A DNA stretch of 64,000 nucleotides from Micromonospora sp. WMMD812 (GCF_027497215.1 NZ_CP114904.1:4424001-4488000); one strand, 5' to 3'. Shown: positions 32,728-41,950, counted from the first letter of the stretch. Numbers and translations are program-made. The notes: a model not told the origin generated them from the letters alone.

Positions 32728-33435
32728 TCAGCGCCCGATGCGCCGGTCCGTGCCCGGGGCGGCGGCGACCCCCGGGCCACCGAGATCGGCCCGGCGGCCC
32801 GCCTCGGCCCCGGACCCGTAGCCGCTGCCGGCGAGCCGCCGGCGCGGCGCCGTACGCAGTCGCGGATAGACCTCGGCGAGCCGCAGCCGCACCCGGTCGG
32901 ACCGGTCCGCGAGGACCAGCGCGACGCCCGGCGCACCGGAACCGGTCGCCGCCGCAGCCTCGGCGGCCCGCAGCCGCGCTCCGATCACCTGGGCGAACCC
33001 GGCCAGCCAGGAGCGGCGGAACGCGGCCGGCTGCTCGCCGGGCGGGACGGTCGCCCCGGCCAGCCCGTGCGCCGCCTGCACCAGCAGCGAGGTGAAGAGC
33101 AGGTCGACCCGTTCCAGGTCGCTGGCGAAGCCGAACAGGTGCATCGTGAAGCCGCTGCCGCGCGGTCGGCGTACGCAGCGGCAGCGCAGCGGGTCGGCGA
33201 CCGCGGCGAGCAGGCCGGCCTTGTCCCGGGCGTACGGGGCGACCACCTCGACGATCCGGTCGCCGACCGGGTCGCTGGCCGGGTCCCGGGTCGCGAGCAG
33301 CGCCCGGTCCACTCCGTAGCGGGCGATGAGCTCCGTCGCCTTGGCGGTGAAGGCCGCCGCCTCGGCGGCCGTGCAGGCCGGATCCTCGGCCTGGGCCAGC
33401 AGCTTGCGGACCTTGCTGAGCATGGCCTCGGACAT
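32728..33435 (-). CDS. DUF2786-domain protein
   Basis: 235 residues from ATG 33435. The N-terminal DUF2786 helix reads MLSKVRKLLAQAEDPACTAAEAAAFTAKATEL, and the protein then follows the DUF2786 layout with HLFGFASDLERVDLLFTSLL in the middle. The last 45 residues are Gly/Ala/Arg rich. The family has no established function. It overlaps nothing and precedes a convergent gap to the SRPBCC gene. Confidence 0.82.
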   Translation of the reverse strand: MSEAMLSKVRKLLAQAEDPACTAAEAAAFTAKATELIARYGVDRALLATRDPASDPVGDRIVEVVAPYARDKAGLLAAVADPLRCRCVRRPRGSGFTMHLFGFASDLERVDLLFTSLLVQAAHGLAGATVPPGEQPAAFRRSWLAGFAQVIGARLRAAEAAAATGSGAPGVALVLADRSDRVRLRLAEVYPRLRTAPRRRLAGSGYGSGAEAGRRADLGGPGVAAAPGTDRRIGR

Positions 33436-33475
33436 GACACCAGAGCTATCACACCGGCCGGCGGACCGGTCGGGC

Positions 33476-33865
33476 TCAGTCCTCGCGGCTGCGGAGGGTG
33501 GCCACCGTCGAGCCGGCGAGCGTGAGCAGGCAGTCCGGCAGCAACCCGTCGGCGGCCGCCGCGCCGAACAGCGCCTCCCCGGTGTCCACGTCCCGGTTGG
33601 CGTACGCGCTGACGAACCGGGCGACCCAGCGGGTGTCGTAGCCCGCCTCGTCGATCCCGGGGAAGTCCAGCGCGCACGAGCCCGGCGGGCCCGCGTCGCC
33701 CACCATCGTGGCGGCGAGGCACCAGGCCACCCCGTACGCGCCGGCCAGACCGGACCGGTCGACGACCGCGTCGAACGCCCCCACCACGGCGTCGCCGTCT
33801 CCGGCCAGCGCGGAGCGGAGCACGGCGGTCGCGTCGTCGAGCATCTGCTGTGGTAGGTCGGTCAC
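33476..33865 (-). CDS. Hypothetical protein
   Basis: 129 residues if started at GTG 33865 (TDLPQQMLDDATAVLRSALA). Upstream in-frame GTG codons exist, none with a good ribosome site. The protein is helical and acidic (GDGDAVVGAFDAVVDRSGL; DVDTGEALFGAAAADGLL) with Cys in WCLAATMV and SCALDFPG. No family is recognised. It may be co-transcribed with the DUF2786 gene 41 bases downstream. Confidence 0.6.
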   Translation of the reverse strand: MTDLPQQMLDDATAVLRSALAGDGDAVVGAFDAVVDRSGLAGAYGVAWCLAATMVGDAGPPGSCALDFPGIDEAGYDTRWVARFVSAYANRDVDTGEALFGAAAADGLLPDCLLTLAGSTVATLRSRED

Positions 33866-34031
33866 GCACCGCACAGTAGGCAGGCCGGTCAAGTGACGGT
33901 TGGCCACCCGCCGGCAAACTACTGTGCGTGACCACCCCCGCCGACCTGCGCAGTGTGCCGGCTCCACGGTCCCGCGCCGCGCGCCGGCACGCTAGTGTGC
34001 GCAGCGGACCTTCGCCGGAGGAAGGACGACG

Positions 34032-35381
34032 ATGTTCGTATCACGCGGGTCGCGGGTGGCCGCACTGACCGCCTGCGCCACGTTCCTGCTCGCCACCAGC
34101 GCCTGCGGGACTGACGCCCCCGAGGAGGCGGCGACCCAACAGGCGCGCCTCTACGGGACCGACGGCAACATGCTCAACTCCTTCCCTGCGGAGTTGAAGG
34201 ATCGCGCCGACCTCGTCGACGGCATGAAGGGCACCACCCCGCTCACGCCGCTGCCCGAGGACTTCAAGAGTCGGCTACGGTCCGTCGACCCGAAGCTGAC
34301 CGACTACCTGTACTCCGCGGAGACGTACGACGCGATCGTGATCAGCGCGCTCGCGGCGCAGCTGGCCGGCAGCACGCAGCCGGCCGCGATCGCCCGGCAG
34401 ATAGTCGGCGTGACGAACGGCGGCCAGCGCTGCGAGGATGTGGCCACCTGCCTGACACTGGCCCGGAACGGTCAGGACATCCAGTACCGCAGCGTCTCGC
34501 TGACCCGCGCCGGCTTCACCGATGCCGGTGAGCCCGCCACCGCGAGCTACGCCACGCTGCACTTCGACGGGCAGCAGATCAACGACGGCAAGACCGAGTT
34601 CGTGGGCGCCGGCGAGGAGTCGGCGGCGAGCATCAAGGCCCCGCCGAAGGGGAAGAAGCAGCGCGAGGGCGAGACGGACCGCGCCGACGGTTCGCCGCTG
34701 GTGATCGGTGGGCTGCTGCCGAAGACCGGTGAGCTGGCGATCGCGTACCCGCCGATGGCTGCCGGCGCCGAGCTGGCGATGCGGGAGATCAACGCGGCGG
34801 GCGGCGTGCTCGGCGATCCGGTGACCTGGGTCGAGGGCGACGACGGCACCAGCCCGACGGTGGCGAAGGCGACCGTGGGACGGCACATCGCGGCCGGCGT
34901 GCCCGTCATCATCGGCGCCGGCGGTTCGGGCATCTCCCTCGAGGTGCTGCCGGACGTGGTGAAGGCCGGCCGGATCCTGTTCTCCCCGTCCAACACGGAC
35001 GACGGTCTGACCACGGTCGACGACAAGGGCCTCTACTTCCGTACCGCGCCGCCGGACAGCCTCCAGGGCCGCGCGCTGGCGGACGTGATCCTGCGGGACG
35101 GCTCGCAGCGGATCGCGATCGTCGCCCGGAAGGACTCCTACGGTGAGGGCCTCCAGGCCGTGGTCAAGAAGGAGCTGGAGCAGGCGGGCATCAGCGCCGA
35201 CCGGGTGAAGCTGCTGACCTACCAGCCGCCGGAGGGCGAGGACGCCCCGCCGGTGGACTTCGCCGGCGGCGCCAAGGAGGTCAAGGACTTCGGCGCGGAC
35301 GCCGTGCTGGTGATCGGCTTCGGCGAGTCGGCGCAGGTGATCCGGGCGCTGGCCGACGCCGGCGTCCAGATCCGCCACTGA
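34032..35381 (+). CDS. Circularly permuted ABC substrate-binding lipoprotein (Peripla_BP_6, branched-chain amino acid type)
   Basis: 449 residues from ATG 34032, ribosome site GGAGGAAGG. A lipoprotein signal ends with ATSAC (Cys25). The two halves of the family are swapped. In normal members an opening such as LVIGGLLPKTGELA comes first and the YGTDGN...SAETYDAIVISALAAQ part comes last. Here the C-terminal half is at residues 39-190, a Lys/Glu-rich linker (about 190-220) follows, and the N-terminal half runs from 221 to 449, ending at ALADAGVQIRH. Joining residue 449 to residue 37 restores the normal continuity. The fold could still close, since the two natural termini lie near each other in such proteins. 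No permease or ATPase gene is adjacent. It could also be an assembly error. Confidence 0.85.
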   Translation: MFVSRGSRVAALTACATFLLATSACGTDAPEEAATQQARLYGTDGNMLNSFPAELKDRADLVDGMKGTTPLTPLPEDFKSRLRSVDPKLTDYLYSAETYDAIVISALAAQLAGSTQPAAIARQIVGVTNGGQRCEDVATCLTLARNGQDIQYRSVSLTRAGFTDAGEPATASYATLHFDGQQINDGKTEFVGAGEESAASIKAPPKGKKQREGETDRADGSPLVIGGLLPKTGELAIAYPPMAAGAELAMREINAAGGVLGDPVTWVEGDDGTSPTVAKATVGRHIAAGVPVIIGAGGSGISLEVLPDVVKAGRILFSPSNTDDGLTTVDDKGLYFRTAPPDSLQGRALADVILRDGSQRIAIVARKDSYGEGLQAVVKKELEQAGISADRVKLLTYQPPEGEDAPPVDFAGGAKEVKDFGADAVLVIGFGESAQVIRALADAGVQIRH

Positions 35382-35406
35382 GCGGGCGCGACAGAGCGGA
35401 CCACGG

Positions 35407-35438
35407 AACGGCCGCACCGGGAGACCGGTGCGGCCGTT
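35407..35438. terminator. Perfect 14-bp hairpin with GAGA tetraloop
   Basis: AACGGCCGCACCGG, loop GAGA, CCGGTGCGGCCGTT. It lies between the convergent stops at 35381 and 35459. GAGA is a stable GNRA loop. It should end transcription from both genes. Confidence 0.8.
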
Positions 35439-35458
35439 CTCGTGTCCCGAGGGACGGT

Positions 35459-36202
35459 TCAGCGGCTGCGCCGCCGGTCGAGGAACTCCGTCATCCGCCG
35501 GCGCTTCTCCTCGTCCTCGAAGAGCACCGCCTGGCTCACCAGGTCGACGTGGGGATGGGCGGCCGCCGGCGCGTCGACGGCGAGCTTGGTGAGCCGCAGC
35601 GCCAGCGCCGAGCCCTTGGCCATCTCGTCGAGCAGCCCGTGGGCGGTGGGCAGCAGCTCGGCCGGCTCGGCCACCACCCGGTTCACCAGCCCGATCCGCA
35701 GCGCCTCCGCGGCGTCCACCCGCCGGCCGGTGAAGAGCAGCTCCTTGGCCCGGGCCTCGCCGATCAGCGCGGGCAGCCGATGGGTCGCGCCGGCGCCGGC
35801 CAGGATGCCCAACCGCACCTCCGGCTGGCCGAAGACCGCACGCTCCGTGCACACCCGCAGATCGCAGGCGTACGCCAGCTCCGCGCCGCCGCCCAGCGCC
35901 GGGCCGTCCACGGCCGCCACGCTCGGCATCGGCAGCGCCCGGATCCGGGCGAAGGCGGCCGAGTTGATCGCCGCCAGGGCGTCCAGCCGGCCCCGCTCGC
36001 GCAGCTGCGCGATGTCCGCACCGCCGGCGAAGATGTCGTCCGTGCCGCCGGTGAGCAGCAGCAGCCGGGGCCGGGCCTCCAGCTCGGCGCAGACCGCGTG
36101 CAGCTCGGCGATCAGGTCGGCGTCGATGGCGTTGCGCTTCTTCGGCCGGTCCAGGGTGACGACCAGCCGGTCCGGGTGCTCCTCGATCCGCAGTCCGCTC
36201 AT
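35459..36202 (-). CDS. Enoyl-CoA hydratase/isomerase
   Basis: 247 residues from ATG 36202. Crotonase motifs are LVVTLDRPKKRNAIDADL, FAGGADIAQL (first oxyanion site) and AVDGPALGGGAELAYACDLRV (second). FGQPEVRLGILAGAGATHRLPAL carries the Glu (PEV) used for water addition in hydratases. It overlaps the 3-hydroxyacyl-CoA dehydrogenase gene by four bases. The pair covers two successive beta-oxidation steps. Confidence 0.9.
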   Translation of the reverse strand: MSGLRIEEHPDRLVVTLDRPKKRNAIDADLIAELHAVCAELEARPRLLLLTGGTDDIFAGGADIAQLRERGRLDALAAINSAAFARIRALPMPSVAAVDGPALGGGAELAYACDLRVCTERAVFGQPEVRLGILAGAGATHRLPALIGEARAKELLFTGRRVDAAEALRIGLVNRVVAEPAELLPTAHGLLDEMAKGSALALRLTKLAVDAPAAAHPHVDLVSQAVLFEDEEKRRRMTEFLDRRRSR

Positions 36203-37059
36203 GCGCGCACTCCGCCGGTCCAGGTGTAGAAGCCCTGCCCGGACTTCTTGCCGAGCCGGCCGGCGGCCACCATCTCCGCCAGCAGCGGCGGCGGCGCGAA
36301 GCGGTCCCCGTACGCGGCCTGGAGGGTGCGGGCGATGTCGAGCCGGACGTCGAGCCCGACCAGGTCGGTCAGCTCCAGCGGCCCGATCGGGTGCCGATAG
36401 CCGAGCACCATCGCCTTGTCGATGTCGGCGGGGCTGGCCACCCCGTCGGCCACCATCCGGATCGCCTCCAGCCCGAGCGTGACGCCGAGCCGCGAGGTGG
36501 CGAAGCCGGGCATGTCGCGGACGACGACGGGGTCCTTGCCCAGCCGGCCCGCGAGCGCGACGGCCGCCGCGGTGGTCTCCTCGGCGGTGGCCGGGCCGAC
36601 CACGATCTCGAGCAGCGCCATCGCCCAGACCGGGTTGAAGAAGTGCAGCCCGAGGAAGCGCTCCGGCTGACTCAGCCCGGCCGCCAGCTCGGCGATGGCG
36701 ATGCTGGAGGTGTTGCTGCCCAGCAGGGCGGGGCTCAGCGCCTCGGCGTCGCGCAGCACCGCCCGCTTGAGGTCGAGCCGCTCCGGCACCGCCTCGACCA
36801 CCACGTCCGGCTGGTCGGCGACCTCGGCGAGGGCGCCGCGCACCGTCACCCGGGCCCGGTTCTCGGCGGCCTGGTCGGCGCTCAGCTTGCCGCGTGCCAC
36901 CCCCCGGTCCCACAGCTCGCCGAGCCGCGCCACGGCCGCGGCGCCTCGATCGCGGTCGACCTCCACCAGTTCGACGGCGTGACCCGCACCCGCCGCCACG
37001 TACGCGATGCCGAGCCCCATCGTGCCGGCCCCGACCACGACGAACCGATCGTTCACCAC
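36199..37059 (-). CDS. 3-hydroxyacyl-CoA dehydrogenase (3-hydroxybutyryl-CoA type)
   Basis: 286 residues from GTG 37059 (a second GTG follows directly), with GGGGAGG upstream. The NAD-binding motif is VVVGAGTMGLGIAYVAAGAG, the catalytic-loop segment is RFLGLHFFNPV, and the C-terminal domain ends with LGKKSGQGFYTWTGG. It would oxidise a short-chain 3-hydroxyacyl-CoA, probably working with the crotonase gene that overlaps it by ATGA. Confidence 0.92.
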   Translation of the reverse strand: MVNDRFVVVGAGTMGLGIAYVAAGAGHAVELVEVDRDRGAAAVARLGELWDRGVARGKLSADQAAENRARVTVRGALAEVADQPDVVVEAVPERLDLKRAVLRDAEALSPALLGSNTSSIAIAELAAGLSQPERFLGLHFFNPVWAMALLEIVVGPATAEETTAAAVALAGRLGKDPVVVRDMPGFATSRLGVTLGLEAIRMVADGVASPADIDKAMVLGYRHPIGPLELTDLVGLDVRLDIARTLQAAYGDRFAPPPLLAEMVAAGRLGKKSGQGFYTWTGGVRA

Positions 37060-37133
37060 GCCTCCCCGCTGCGCCCGGCGGCGGCGCGGGGGTCACCCGC
37101 GGCCGACGGTCCGCTCCACTCGCTCATGCTGCG

Positions 37134-37145
37134 ACCATATGGTCC
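37134..37145. promoter_or_regulatory. 12-bp perfect palindrome GACCATATGGTC
   Basis: The palindrome lies in the 162-bp divergent gap between the hydroxyacyl-CoA dehydrogenase and the repeat protein at 37222. It may be an operator for either direction. No known regulator matches it here. Confidence 0.35.
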
Positions 37146-37221
37146 GCGACGGCGGCGCCATGCGTGGGGTCGCGGCGGATCGGGTACAGACGGCGGTCAA
37201 CCGAGGGAAGGACCAGTCGAC

Positions 37222-37518
37222 ATGAGCCAGGCACCGGAGGGCGTCGCGGGCGCGGAGAGCACCGAGACGGTGGAGACCCGCGGGGACGATCGGGTCGAGC
37301 TGCTGCGCGCGGACACCAACAACGACGGCCAGACCGACGTCTGGGTGGTGGACACCGACGGCGACGGCAAGGCCGACCTGTTCCAGTTTGACACCGACCA
37401 CGACGGCAAGGTGGACGTCACCATGGTCGACCTCGACGAGGACGGCACGCCGGACGAGGTCGTCGACGGCGACGGCGGCCTCCCGCCCGAGCAGTTGCCC
37501 CCGACCGTCCAGGTCTGA
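37222..37518 (+). CDS. Acidic protein with four 13-residue DxDxDGxxD Ca-binding-like repeats
   Basis: 98 residues from ATG 37222 with AGGGAAGGA upstream. Four tandem 13-residue units start at D31, D44, D57 and D70 (for example DTNNDGQTDVWVV and DTDGDGKADLFQF), each with Asp at positions 1, 5 and 9 and Gly at 6. The pattern is that of calcium-binding dockerin/thrombospondin-3-like loops. There is no signal peptide, so it seems to be cytoplasmic. Function unknown; calcium buffering or sensing is inference. Confidence 0.85.
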   Translation: MSQAPEGVAGAESTETVETRGDDRVELLRADTNNDGQTDVWVVDTDGDGKADLFQFDTDHDGKVDVTMVDLDEDGTPDEVVDGDGGLPPEQLPPTVQV

Positions 37519-37577
37519 CCGACCCGGCCCCCGTCGCCGCTTCCCGGCGCGGGGGCCGCGGCCTGTCCGGCGCCCGG

Positions 37578-38357
37578 TCAGCCGGCCAGCCGGAGGGTGG
37601 CCAGGTAGTACGGGGCGTCGCGGTCGTCCACATCGGTGAGCCGCCAGGCGCTGCCCCGGACCAGCTCGGCGAACTCGTCGGGCGAGCAGACCAGGTAGTC
37701 GAACCAGTCGGTGGCCAGCTCGCGGTAGCGCAGTCGCAGCCGCAGCTGCCCGCCGAGCCGGCCCCGGCGGCGGTTGCGCTCGTGGTAGCCCGTGTGCACC
37801 GGATCCCGGGTGCCGTACGGGTTGGTGCCGTGCGCGATGATCTGCGCTCCCGGGCGGGCCAGGGCGGCGAGCGCGGCCAGCAGCGCCGGTGCCCGGTCCC
37901 GCCCCTCGAAGAGGCCGAGGTTGTTGCCGAGCAGCAGGAAGGTGTCGTAGCGGGGGCCGTCGGCGACGTGCTCGTCCACCGTGCCGTGCACCAAGCGGCG
38001 TACGCCCCGGCGCCGGCACACGTCCAGCGCACCGGCCGAGGTGTCCAGCCCGGTGACCGGTACGCCGCGCTCCTGGAGCACCAGCGCGATCCGGCCGGCG
38101 CCGACCCCGATGTCCAGCGTCTCGCCCCGGGCCCGGTCCACCGCCCGGTGGTCGTACGGCTGCCACTGCGCCGGCCCGTCGAGGTAGTGGGCGGCCGGCG
38201 CGCCGTTGATCAGCCCGTCGTCACGTTCGATGATCTCGATGACCGGCCGGGGCAGGCGCCCGCCGACCATCGGCCGGGGACCGACCCCGGTGCCCACGGC
38301 GAGCGTGTCCCGCAGCAGCTCACCGACCACATCGCCGATCCGCGGCGCGCCCGTCAT
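37578..38357 (-). CDS. Class I SAM-dependent methyltransferase
   Basis: 259 residues from GTG 38357. The SAM-binding motif I is TLDIGVGAGRIALVLQERG, and VTGLDTSAGALDVCRRRGV gives motif II with the acidic residue that holds the ribose. A PRYDTFLLLGNNLGLFEG stretch fits motif IV. The N-terminal 45 residues are specific to this group. Substrate is unknown. Confidence 0.88.
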   Translation of the reverse strand: MTGAPRIGDVVGELLRDTLAVGTGVGPRPMVGGRLPRPVIEIIERDDGLINGAPAAHYLDGPAQWQPYDHRAVDRARGETLDIGVGAGRIALVLQERGVPVTGLDTSAGALDVCRRRGVRRLVHGTVDEHVADGPRYDTFLLLGNNLGLFEGRDRAPALLAALAALARPGAQIIAHGTNPYGTRDPVHTGYHERNRRRGRLGGQLRLRLRYRELATDWFDYLVCSPDEFAELVRGSAWRLTDVDDRDAPYYLATLRLAG

Positions 38358-38410
38358 GCGCTTTACGCTATCCGGCCGGTCAGTCAGCCGCTCGGTCGTA
38401 TCCTGACGGC

Positions 38411-38800
38411 GTGGCCACCTTGGACCGCCTGTCGGCGGAGAAGTACATCCTGCTGACGACCTTCCGACAGGACGGTCGATCGGTGCCGACCCCGGTCTGG
38501 GCGGTCCGGGACGGGGACGGGCTGGCGGTGTGGACGGCCGCCGACTCCGGCAAGGTCAAGCGGATCCGCAACAACGGCGCGGTGACCGTGGCGCCGTGCG
38601 ACGTACGGGGTCGCCCGCACGGCGCGTCGGTGCCCGCGCACGCGACGTTCTACGACCCGGCCGGCAGCCGGCGCATCCGAGGGCTGATCAAGCACAAGTA
38701 CCGGGTGCTGGGCCGGCTCACCCTGCTCGGCAGCCGGCTACGCCGGGGTGCCGGCGGCACCGTCGGCATCCGCGTCACCCTCGGCGAGGGGCGGACATGA
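38411..38800 (+). CDS. PPOX-class F420-dependent or FMN oxidoreductase
   Basis: 129 residues from GTG 38411. It shows the split beta-barrel pattern of small PPOX proteins: YILLTTFRQDGRSVPTPVW, GLAVWTAADSGKVKRIRNN and VTVAPCDVRGRPHG. The set of motifs is like the mycobacterial F420-binding Rv2061-type family that I recall. Natural substrate unknown. It converges with bldC across a hairpin. Confidence 0.87.
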   Translation: MATLDRLSAEKYILLTTFRQDGRSVPTPVWAVRDGDGLAVWTAADSGKVKRIRNNGAVTVAPCDVRGRPHGASVPAHATFYDPAGSRRIRGLIKHKYRVLGRLTLLGSRLRRGAGGTVGIRVTLGEGRT

Positions 38801-38801
38801 A

Positions 38802-38835
38802 TCAGGGGCGGCGGACCGAAGTCCACCGCCCCTGA
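38802..38835. terminator. Bidirectional hairpin between PPOX gene and bldC
   Basis: TCAGGGGCGG-CGGA and TCC-ACCGCCCCTGA pair around a short loop. It lies two bases after the PPOX stop and 24 before the bldC stop. Confidence 0.7.
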
Positions 38836-38858
38836 GCCATCTGACGTGGTGCCGGCTC

Positions 38859-39068
38859 TCAGTCCCCCTGGCGCTGCTGGGGAATCTGCCCCTGCAGCAG
38901 GGCCCTGACCTCCGACTCGCGGTACCGGCGGTGACCACCCAGGGTCCGGATGGCGGAGAGCTTGCCCGCCTTGGCCCACCGGGTCACCGTCTTCGGGTCG
39001 ACACGGAACATCGACGCCACCTCGGCCGGCGTGAGTAGCGGCTCTGGTTCGTGCGTTCGCGATGCCAT
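38859..39068 (-). CDS. bldC: BldC, MerR-type developmental regulator
   Basis: 69 residues from ATG 39068. The sequence PLLTPAEVASMFRVDPKTV and TLGGHRRYRESEVRALL is nearly that of Streptomyces BldC as I remember it, a small DNA-binding protein that binds cooperatively to repeated sites and delays entry into sporulation. It lacks an effector domain. Next to it are a conserved hypothetical gene and valine dehydrogenase, the same order that I recall near SCO4091. The 251 bases upstream show no gene and are its probable regulatory region. Confidence 0.95.
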   Translation of the reverse strand: MASRTHEPEPLLTPAEVASMFRVDPKTVTRWAKAGKLSAIRTLGGHRRYRESEVRALLQGQIPQQRQGD

Positions 39069-39319
39069 CGGTCACTCCTCCACATGTATAGACATCGGCC
39101 GGGGTCCCGCCGGCCGACGCGTCTCCCATGGTCCGGCTAGTCCCCGATGTCCGACATGGGCCGAACGGCCGAACGTCCCTAGACGGACGGATGAACCATG
39201 CCCGATTTATGCGACTTTTACACGGCAGAAACTACCTTATTCGGACTCATGATCACGGTTCGTGAAGCGTCAACTACGAGCACACCTCGCCTTGGGAGCG
39301 CTCCGTGGGGCATTTGCCC

Positions 39320-40159
39320 TTAGTTGCACCGCTCGAGTAGTTGAACCGCCCGCCACCGCGCGACGAGCTTGTCGTACGCCGCGGAAGCCTCCTCGGCCTC
39401 GCCCCGGGACAGCCCGGCCAGGCCCGCGGCGACCAGCTCGGGCGAGTCGTCGGCCGCGAGCGTCTCGTCCGGCAGCAGCTCGACCAGGCCGCCGTAGTCG
39501 AGTTCGACCACCGAGCGCGGGTGGAACTCCTCCAACCAGCGGGCGGCCTCCTCGACCGCCTCGGTGATCGGCGCCTCGCCGACCGACTTGCGCAGCACCG
39601 ACAGCGCCCGGGACGACCGCCGGCGGGCCTTCGAGATCTCCGTGCGGTAGCGCAGCGCCCGCCGGTCCGGCGAGGTGACCAGGTCGCGCTCCTCCTTGCC
39701 GAAGAGGACGAACCAGCGCAGAGGTACGCCCCAGGTGGCGATCTGCTCGTGCACCCGTGGCACGCCGTGCTCCAGCACCCGGGCGCCGCTGCGCCAGTCG
39801 TCCACCACCGCCTTGGCCTGGCCGGCGAGCACCGGCGGCACGAAGGCGTCGGCGAGCACCGAGGGCACCCCGTCCCGGGCGCTCAGCGCCGCCTCGGCCA
39901 CCCGGATCCGCAGATTCCACGGGCAGACGAGCAGGGTGTCGTCGGTCTCCAGGACGTACGCCTCCTCGGGCGGGTCCGGCAGACGGGTCCAGCCCGCGCC
40001 CAGCGCCTCGATCACCGCCGTCCGCTGCCGGCCGGGCCCCTCCACGGGGGCGACCGCCCGCCCCTCCGACACGTAGCGCCGCCAGTACGACTGGCGGTCC
40101 CGGTCGAAGGCGGTCAGCGGCTCGTACACGCGCAGGTAAGAAGCGAAGAGCGACGGCAC
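39320..40159 (-). CDS. Conserved hypothetical protein of the bldC neighbourhood
   Basis: 279 residues from GTG 40159 ([20 protein letters not shown]). It is charged and soluble, with motifs [31 protein letters not shown] and [19 protein letters not shown]. No recognised catalytic motif. A gene of this length stands between bldC and valine dehydrogenase in Streptomyces too. Function unknown. Confidence 0.85.
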   Translation of the reverse strand: MPSLFASYLRVYEPLTAFDRDRQSYWRRYVSEGRAVAPVEGPGRQRTAVIEALGAGWTRLPDPPEEAYVLETDDTLLVCPWNLRIRVAEAALSARDGVPSVLADAFVPPVLAGQAKAVVDDWRSGARVLEHGVPRVHEQIATWGVPLRWFVLFGKEERDLVTSPDRRALRYRTEISKARRRSSRALSVLRKSVGEAPITEAVEEAARWLEEFHPRSVVELDYGGLVELLPDETLAADDSPELVAAGLAGLSRGEAEEASAAYDKLVARWRAVQLLERCN

Positions 40160-40333
40160 GGCGCGATCCTCCCACGAACGCCACCCCGTCGCGGTCAGCG
40201 CCCGCTCCGCAGGCGTGCCGCGGTCGGCGGCGGCGCGGCGGCCGATATTAGGCTCAACGTCATCCGGCAGCATCCCCGCCGGCGTCCACCAGGGCCGCGT
40301 CCCACGAGGACGCACCGACACCAGGAGCCAGTC

Positions 40334-41416
40334 ATGGGCGTATTCGCGAGCACCGACGACCCGGGATCGACCGGTCACGAACAGGTCGTGTTCTGCCAGG
40401 ACACGCAGAGCGGCCTCAAGGCGATCATCGGGATCTACTCCACCGCGCTGGGGCCCGCGCTCGGCGGCACCCGCTTCTACCCGTACGACAGCGAGGAGGC
40501 GGCCCTCGCCGACGTCCTCGACCTGTCCCGGGGGATGGCCTACAAGAACGCGCTCGCCGGGCTGGACCTGGGCGGCGGCAAGGCGGTCATCTGGGGCGAC
40601 CCGGAGCAGATCAAGACCGAGGCGCTGCTGCGCGCGTACGGCCGTTTCGTGGAGTCGCTGGCCGGTCGCTACTACACCGCCTGCGACGTCGGCACCTACG
40701 TCCCGGACATGGACGTGATCGCCCGGGAGACCAGCTACGTCACCGGCCGCAGCGTCGAGCACGGCGGCGCCGGCGACTCCTCGATCCTCACCGCCTGGGG
40801 CGTCTTCCAGGGCATGCGCGCGGCCGCCGAGCACGTCTGGGGGTCGCCGACGCTGCGCGGCCGGCGGGTCGGCGTGGCCGGGCTCGGCAAGGTCGGCAAG
40901 TACCTGGTGGGCCACCTGCTCGACGACGGGGCCGACGTGGTGGCCACCGACGTCAACCCGCGGGCGCTGGAGTGGGCTCGCACCACCCACCCGCAGGTCA
41001 CCCTGGTCGACGACGTCAGCATGCTGGTCGGCGGGGACATCGACGTGTACGCCCCGTGCGCCCTCGGCGGCGCCCTGAACGACGACACGGTGCCCGCGCT
41101 GCGCGCCAAGGTGGTCGCCGGCGCGGCCAACAACCAGCTGGCCCACCCGGGGATCGAGAAGCTGCTGGCCGACCGCGGCATCCTCTACGCACCGGACTAC
41201 GTGGTGAACGCGGGCGGTGTGATCCAGGTCGCCGACGAGATCGAGGGCTTCAACTTCGACCGGGCCAAGCTGCGGGCCACCCGGATCTACGACACCACGC
41301 GGGAGATCCTGCACCTGGCCGACGCCGAGGGCGTCCCGCCGGCGGTCGCGGCGGACCGGCTCGCCGAGCGGCGGATGGCCGACGTCGGCCGGCTGCGCAC
41401 GATCCACCTCCGCTGA
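40334..41416 (+). CDS. vdh: Valine (leucine-type) dehydrogenase
   Basis: 360 residues from ATG 40334. Active-site Lys residues K71 and K83 lie in the motif [17 protein letters not shown], characteristic of Glu/Leu/Phe/Val dehydrogenases. The NAD-binding motif is [14 protein letters not shown]. It catalyses reversible NAD-dependent oxidative deamination of branched-chain amino acids and supplies acyl-CoA starters. A hairpin ends its message at 41425. Confidence 0.92.
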   Translation: MGVFASTDDPGSTGHEQVVFCQDTQSGLKAIIGIYSTALGPALGGTRFYPYDSEEAALADVLDLSRGMAYKNALAGLDLGGGKAVIWGDPEQIKTEALLRAYGRFVESLAGRYYTACDVGTYVPDMDVIARETSYVTGRSVEHGGAGDSSILTAWGVFQGMRAAAEHVWGSPTLRGRRVGVAGLGKVGKYLVGHLLDDGADVVATDVNPRALEWARTTHPQVTLVDDVSMLVGGDIDVYAPCALGGALNDDTVPALRAKVVAGAANNQLAHPGIEKLLADRGILYAPDYVVNAGGVIQVADEIEGFNFDRAKLRATRIYDTTREILHLADAEGVPPAVAADRLAERRMADVGRLRTIHLR

Positions 41417-41424
41417 CCCCGCTT

Positions 41425-41454
41425 CCGGGAGCGGATCGCCGGATCCGCTCCCGG
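41425..41454 (+). terminator. Terminator after valine dehydrogenase
   Basis: CCGGGAGCGGATC and GATCCGCTCCCGG form a perfect 13-bp stem with a four-base loop (GCCG), eight bases after the stop. The remaining part of the 303-base gap 41417-41719 has no gene; it must contain the promoter of the DUF3073 gene. Confidence 0.8.
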
Positions 41455-41719
41455 GGCCGCGCGGGTCCGGGCCGGGCCGTTAAGCTGGCTCTGGGATCAG
41501 TTCGTGCCGTTCTGTCCGGTGTCACGGGCGCTCACGGTTCCGCTCCTTACCGGGTACACTGGGTGACGGCCGGACCACCGCGACGCGCAGAGCCGGCCGA
41601 CGGTAACCCGAGGTGCCGAACGGTGGCATCCCCATGTACCGTAAGAGCCACGAGAGATGCCTGACGTCATCGGGGCCCGCCTTCGGGCTGCCCCGCATTC
41701 TGTGCGAGGGGGTCGAGCC

Positions 41720-41935
41720 ATGGGGCGCGGCCGTGCTAAGGCCAAGCAGACAAAGGTGGCCCGGGAGTTGAAGTACCACTCCCCGAACACCGACCTCGCC
41801 GCCTTGCAGCGAGAACTCGGCGGCAGCGGCAAGTCGGACCACGACTTCGACGACGACTACAAAGAGTATGTCGACGACGATGACGAGGACCACGCGGACG
41901 AGGACCCGGACCCCTGGGTCCGTCCGACCCGCTGA
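41720..41935 (+). CDS. DUF3073 protein
   Basis: 71 residues from ATG 41720. The basic N terminus MGRGRAKAKQTKVARELKY is the hallmark of DUF3073, and the C terminus is strongly acidic (DFDDDYKEYVDDDDEDHADED). An in-frame ATG at 41657 would add 21 residues not typical of the family. The family is small, actinobacterial and of unknown function; it neighbours purM in Streptomyces. Confidence 0.9.
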   Translation: MGRGRAKAKQTKVARELKYHSPNTDLAALQRELGGSGKSDHDFDDDYKEYVDDDDEDHADEDPDPWVRPTR

Positions 41936-41950
41936 CCCCCGGTCACATCT

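Noticed and set aside
30680..32821. 713-residue plus-strand frame
   Set aside because: Antisense to the low-complexity protein and then through the repeat region; composition is an artefact of GC-rich DNA.
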